Below, in pieces: positions 59,111 through 64,000 of a stretch of 64,000 bases of DNA. Origin of the DNA: Lucifuga dentata (Eukaryota; Chordata; Actinopteri; Ophidiiformes; Bythitidae); NCBI GenBank assembly GCA_014773175.1, contig VXCM01000450.1, positions 62,001 to 126,000 of the forward strand. The letters run 5' to 3'. Below the pieces are notes generated by a model. The model saw nothing but the letters and a program-made list of their open reading frames with translations. It had not been told where the DNA came from and searched no databases. The position numbers and the translations under genes are program-made. Positions within the stretch are counted from its first letter, which is position 1. Every line of letters starts with the position of its first letter.

Positions 59111-59999
59111 CCGCCATACTGGTCTCACCAAAATCAGATCGCCAGGAACAAAAGTAACAACAATTATGTTTACAGGGAGCGAAACTATAACGATCATTCG
59201 CATTAATCAGTCATCGTTTAGGTAATTTCCATTTTATTTAGCACAAAAATTCCAAATATATTCCATTTACAAACATACGAAAATCAGTAAATCCTCCCAT
59301 TTAAGAAGCTGGAACCAGCAAAGATAAATGGCTTAAACTGATCAACCAGTCATTAATATTGTTGATTAATTTTCTGATGCTTTTGTTGATTTTATAACCA
59401 GTTAATTTGTGTAATTAACCAGCATTAAAGCAGATATTTTTCATGTCTTTTTTTTTTTTTTTACATTTATGTAAAATTATAGTGGATGTGTCTTACCAAA
59501 TACTAGGTTAATACTATTTATCATCCACCACAGGCTCTTTCTTGCTTTAGTGTCGCTTCTGCATATATCTCACATGCAGGGCTATTAATAAAGAAGTTTT
59601 ACTTTGTACTATATATGATGTGCAGTACGTGAGACGTTTTTGTTGTAGTTTTAATGTTTAATTGGACTAGAAGTTACTATTTACAGAATACAGGACATTT
59701 TTCATGTCAATGAAAAGTTGAATAACTCACTGAATTAAACAATTAACACTCTTAATTTACTTGAAAAATGGACACCAGTCAATCTCAATGCAATGTCAGT
59801 ATCATTCATTCTTATAAATTAGTCACTTAAAAGCCTGTGCTGTCTGAGACAATATGATACAGTCAGTGACATTTTCAATTAATGGGTATTTCAACAAAAA
59901 TAAACGAATAGAATCAGAAGTCTGATTTTAAGTAACAAACTAAGCATCTTTATTTAGGTGTTCAGTGCAGCTTTTGTTGGACAACCAATGGTATGTACT

Positions 60000-60125
60000 C
60001 CACCCCCATCACTCACCAATGAGATGATAGATACAACCACGCATGCGCTGTGTAGTGGAAGATTTCTTTAAAAAGATCCTGAGCCTAGCAACAGGAATTT
60101 CCTGTTGAGGCCTCGGTAGGTACGT
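60000..60125. promoter_or_regulatory. Promoter-like block between CHASERR and FAM174B
   Basis: Holds an NRF1-type site ACGCATGCGCTG (near 60,039), an X-box-like half CCTAGCAAC (near 60,085) and ACTCACCAATGAG, in an AT-rich region. No exon is visible beside it. Confidence 0.3.
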
Positions 60126-60534
60126 GTTGAGGTGATGATGAACCTCTTAATCACTGGATGTGTGAAAACACATGAAACTACATATGTACTAAATGTGCCA
60201 CAAAATACTTCCTTTGCGCATCAGATTGTATCAGAATGTTTACAGACGGAGTGTTACAATGTTTTTGTACCACCATTGTTGCAAATTTGAATACATTTCA
60301 ACAGCACCAATGCATTTCTTGTTTTCCATTTTGTGTGTCCTGTTGTCTGTAGTGATGCTATTTGAAATGATAAAGATCATATTTTAAGTTTTACTCTGAC
60401 ATTTAACTATGACTCATCTTTTCCACATTTTATTTGACAGACTCTTCTCATATGTAAGTGGCTTGTGGTTCAGTTAAACATGATGCAATATGTTTCTGGA
60501 TCTATCTATGTCGGTCTATCTGTCTGTCTGTCCG

Positions 60535-60535
<1 letters not shown>

Positions 60536-60589
<54 letters not shown>

Positions 60590-60602
60590 GTCTATCTGAA
60601 TN

Positions 60603-60657
<55 letters not shown>

Positions 60658-60669
60658 GTCTATCTGAAT
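60536..60669 (+). repeat. (TATC)n microsatellite with an assembly join
   Basis: Long TATC array with N at 60,602; both sides of the N end CTGTCTATCTGAAT, so the array is probably counted twice. Confidence 0.9.
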
Positions 60670-61750
60670 GTCTGTGTCTGTCTATAAGTAATCAACACCA
60701 TGTCATCTACACATTAGTGGCTGATTATTGTATTAGAAATTGACAAAAACATATTGAAAAATACCTTAGCTCACAATTTTAAGACATCTTTAAAAATTCA
60801 AAAGTCATAATTTTTCAGTAATCATGCTAACAAACAAGCCAACCAACAAACACAGGTTGTTTTGGCTTTAGCAGAGGTTTAGGCAGTCTTATTAGTGGCA
60901 TTCCCATGTAGTTTAATGCCTATACTCCCACTAACCTGTAGCAAATGTAATTTATTATTAAACATTTGTCATTTATTTATTTGTCAGAAACTACAGCTTT
61001 ACAGATGTGTGAATTACACATTGTGAAAACTGCACAATCTTTCATGAATACTGAATGTCAAATAAAAATATGCACTAAGTCATGACTCACTACAAATGAC
61101 CTTTATTGGTTTACACAAGAACAGGTATGTTATGTTTGCTGTTCACTTAGTCATCCCTCAAAACTTTTGTCAGAAGCCGTCATGGCCCCATTCATGATGC
61201 TGGCTTCTCCATGCACTGCTGTAGTGACACATTTTCATGGTCTTTGAAAGTAGTAATATGAAACTTTTATTAACAGTAAAACATGTCTACAGGCCCACAT
61301 GCTTTGTAGGGACAACAGCAGCAAACTAGTTAACACAAAGATATTTTGTAATTCCTTTAGTATAAACCTGATTTTTAAAATAATTATTGGTTTGCTAACC
61401 TTAATTGGAAGCATAACATCATTAAATTGTTCTGTATGAAAATCAATGTGACTTTACCCCCTTCAGCCAAAATTTCTTATGTTCTTTTCTAACAATCTAA
61501 TCAAGCTGTTCTGTTATTGTGTTATTCTGTTGTAGGCATGTTGTTGCGCAGTGGTATTGTGTGCTGTAATGTTTACATGGCTATGCTCCTCAATGGAAAT
61601 ACCATCTAAAATTATATTATGAAGGGCTGTATTCGGGGAAAAAAAGGTGGGTATAATATCAAGTTTTATTACTAGATCCTATACACATAATCCAACCACT
61701 CAGTTGAATTTCCTACCAAGTATTTAGGGAAAATGTTGTTGTTACTTTAT

Positions 61751-61766
61751 ACTGCCACCTAGTGGG
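61751..61766 (-). promoter_or_regulatory. CTCF-like motif
   Basis: Reverse complement CCCACTAGGTGGCAGT matches the CTCF core CCASYAGRKGGCAS closely. It lies between the CHD2 side and FAM174B. Confidence 0.45.
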
Positions 61767-61844
61767 CTTTGAGAAAAATCAACTACCTCTCCAAGGACTC
61801 ACATCAGTGCAGAAACACATTAGTGTACAACCAGACCAGACACA

Positions 61845-61846
<2 letters not shown>

Positions 61847-61903
<57 letters not shown>
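61847..61903 (+). repeat. (CA)n microsatellite
   Basis: About 28 CA units directly beside the MITE at 61,905. Confidence 0.9.
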
Positions 61904-61904
<1 letters not shown>

Positions 61905-61906
<2 letters not shown>

Positions 61907-62281
61907 GTGGGGTCCAAAAGTCTGAGACCACATCGAAAATCTGTGATATTTTCCATGTAAATCTGTATATAATCAGAAAGTATGATATCACAAGAAGCTC
62001 TTTGGAACATTGTCAAATCATGCTGGGATAACTTGGGTCATCTGGTTTTGCACAAACTTGTGGAGTCCATGCCAGCTCTAGTGCCTGCTGTCATTAAAGC
62101 AAAAGGAGGGCATACCAAATACTAAGATATTCTGAAATTCATGTACATTTTTCAAAGATTCAACTTTTCACTCAAATTGTTAACATAATATTATTATTTG
62201 TAATGAAAAATGTTGTATTAAATTCAAAAAGAATGCAAAATAGAAGCATTTTCACAGTGATCTCAGATTTGGATCCCACTG
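61905..62281. mobile_element. Tc1-type MITE (377 bp)
   Basis: Begins CAGTGGGGTCCAAAAGTCTG and ends with the inverted counterpart CAGATTTGGATCCCACTG, followed by TA. CAGT tips and the TA border are typical of Tc1/mariner. No transposase frame. A (TATAC)n run follows at 62,283-62,300. Confidence 0.7.
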
Positions 62282-62959
62282 TACTATACTATACTATACT
62301 ATATATATATGTGTGTATAGTCACACAGAAAGGTTGTAAAATAACTGAAAATAACTGGTGACAAATTACAAGCTGTGTTTGTGTATGTCCAGAGAGACAG
62401 AGGGAGACAGATAGAACGTCTGATTATATGTCATGTCTGCTTTATGTGAACAGATTTGCTGAATGATTATCGAAAGCAGCGTCACTGATCAATTGACTGC
62501 TTATCTCTATGCTGCCTGGTTAAGATTTCCCTGGAATCCGTGGTTGTGACCTGCTGCCTTTGCAAAATTGTCTGCGATGGATAAACAGAGAAATGCTGCC
62601 TTCAGATGATGTCGGAAATTTGTGTAGTCATCTCCATATGTGCAGTGGAGTGGTAAATGTGGTTAAAGGGAACTAAGGACTTCTTTGATACCGGGGCGTT
62701 TAAGGTGTGACTTTTAGGGGAATGTATCAGAGTATGATGTCAACATAATATAGAATTGTATGCTGTTATATATTAGTTCGTCATGGTAGCGCATTATAAA
62801 GAAAGAGGGCATACACCAAAATAGTTGTAGCCCATTATAAAACTATGAGCCTGTGTATCTAGGCCTGTGTCTAATTGTTTAAAATTAGCTGCGTAACATA
62901 AAGAACATTACAGGGTTATGTTTAAAATGTTTAGGTATGTCTTCTGCTTGATTTTCAGA

Positions 62960-63232
62960 CTAAACCAAAGCACTCAAAGAGTTTTTTGAATTTTTATATG
63001 AAGGAGCAGCAGTGTCAGCAATTATGCGTGCGAGAAGGACAATGTACGAAGAGGCCCTGAATGCAGCAGGAGTCCAATACCGCTCCTCTTCAGCAGGAGG
63101 ATCAGCGGACAGACTGCAGAGCTCTTCCGGAGCTGGATAATCCTCATCCTCATCTAAACCAGGTCCTAATGCATCCAGGAAGGATCTAATACAACTCACC
63201 TCAAGGACAACTCTTTTTGGAAGCAAAAGCAA
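62960..63232 (-). other. Unassigned 90-codon open frame
   Basis: The - strand frame contains LGPGLDEDEDYPAPEELC and AAFRASSYIVLLARIIADTA, with balanced amino-acid use unlike the AT-rich shadow frames nearby; but a perfect donor GAG|GTGAGT lies inside it near 63,199, and the + strand frame (MYEEALNAAGVQYRSSSAGG) is also protein-like. I do not recognise a family. It may be an exon of an unplaced gene, a transposon piece, or chance in a GC-richer patch. Confidence 0.25.
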
Positions 63233-63431
63233 GTTACCACCTAGAAGTCTGTTAGGAAAAGCTTAAACGTGTACAAAAGATGGATGTTTGTCTTTCCATT
63301 ATTCTTTACTGTATAAATAACCTAATCTAACAGCGATAGCGGATTCTCTATAATGTGACAGCTGTTGTCGCATTTCTTTAATTTCTAGAAACTACTGCAA
63401 GAATATCCTGCCCAAATTGTACCCCAGCACC

Positions 63432-63703
63432 ATGATGACATATAATCTGGCTTTAAATTTTATTATTGCGTCAATTTGGCGGGTCAGTGGCGAGCTACAA
63501 ACTCTTTCTTCACCTGCGACGCACTTAAATTCAACATCAATCATCACCCACGAAGATGAACTGAGAAATAACTCGACAGATGCAGCCATGGGATCCAGAA
63601 TTTCATCTCTAATGACGCATCTGCCAACTCTGAAGAACATTGTTATTTTCATCTGCGTGTTAACAGCTGCTCTCATCACATGCCTAGTCATCAAAATGAT
63701 CAG
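63432..63703 (+). CDS. FAM174B: FAM174 family membrane protein, first coding exon (partial)
   Basis: FAM174 proteins are small single-pass type I membrane proteins; FAM174B has been linked to Golgi maintenance. Here the exon gives 90 complete codons from ATG 63,432 (a second ATG follows at once) to donor CAG|GTAAGC at 63,704. It has a short hydrophobic leader (MMTYNLALNFIIASIW), two N-glycosylation sequons (NST, at residues 33-35 and near 46-49), and a transmembrane segment (IVIFICVLTAALITCLVIKM, about 70-89) at the exon end, as in the family, where the cytoplasmic tail is encoded by the next exons outside this window. The B paralogue is chosen because its neighbours are CHD2 and RGMA; the luminal part itself is too variable to decide. 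Confidence 0.65.
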
Positions 63704-64000
63704 GTAAGCGGAATATACTCTTAAAAGGCCCTTACAAAACCTGAGTTGTTCAAGATTAAAGCCTCCTCAGTTGGATCACAGTGTAAATGTTACTCTCTCT
63801 AGTTTTCTGATAAATAAATTGATTAGGAGGATGTGGTCGTGTTAGACTACATGTGACAGCATATAGCCTGAGGAAAGATATAACAGCCTATAGGCATAAT
63901 GTTCCTGTAGGAAATTCTTCAGTGAAAAGTAACATAACCTGACAGTATCATATGTAAGCTTTTTCCATTCTTCTGTGATAGCCTAAATCTATGTTCCAGT

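Noticed and set aside
58829..59157. Protein-coding exon on the + strand at the GC-rich island
   Set aside because: Frames are open on both strands because of GC content and lack of stops; composition is low in complexity and no splice pair on + fits.
60536..60669. CRISPR-like array
   Set aside because: It is a uniform TATC microsatellite with no spacers, in a vertebrate genome.

Overview
This is vertebrate nuclear DNA, almost certainly from a ray-finned (teleost) fish and probably a percomorph-like one; the species cannot be named from the sequence. The evidence is long introns with GT/AG splice sites, abundant CA/GA/TATC microsatellites, Tc1-type DNA transposons, a V-SINE-like tRNA-derived SINE and several MITE families, together with protein-coding exons that match vertebrate genes along their whole length.

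Layout. Positions 1-15,000 are intergenic: candidate conserved regulatory blocks and a deleted Tc1 element (9,022-9,781). RGMA (repulsive guidance molecule A) lies on the + strand, with four coding exons between 15,070 and 24,453 (449 aa) and a 3' UTR to about 26,765. A repeat-rich spacer (26.8-29.4 kb) follows. CHD2 (chromodomain helicase) lies on the - strand with 38 coding exons from 50,037 down to 31,007. Every exon joins in frame, giving 1,816 aa and a terminal NNRKT. The 3' UTR runs to about 29,380, and a non-coding first exon and promoter lie near 50.58-50.94 kb. Upstream of CHD2 on the same strand, 51.7-59.1 kb contains a GC-rich promoter and at least two small spliced exons with no convincing protein. 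Its position and motifs make it the likely fish counterpart of the CHD2-regulating lncRNA CHASERR. At 63,432 the first coding exon of a FAM174 family gene (FAM174B by synteny) starts on the + strand and runs off the window.

The order FAM174B - (CHASERR) - CHD2 - RGMA, with CHD2 tail-to-tail with RGMA and head-to-head with FAM174B, is that of human 15q26.1. This supports the A/B/2 paralogue assignments over RGMB/CHD1/FAM174A. The genes do not form one pathway: RGMA is a GPI-anchored axon-guidance and BMP co-receptor protein, CHD2 is a nuclear chromatin remodeller, and CHASERR in mammals represses CHD2 in cis.

The most interesting items are the candidate CHASERR locus with two identical 10-base AAGATGGCAA motifs, a TTAA-flanked MITE family present once in each of three consecutive CHD2 introns (one copy split by a SINE), and sixteen single-N assembly joins, many flanked by duplicated sequence, one of which falls next to the RGMA start exon.
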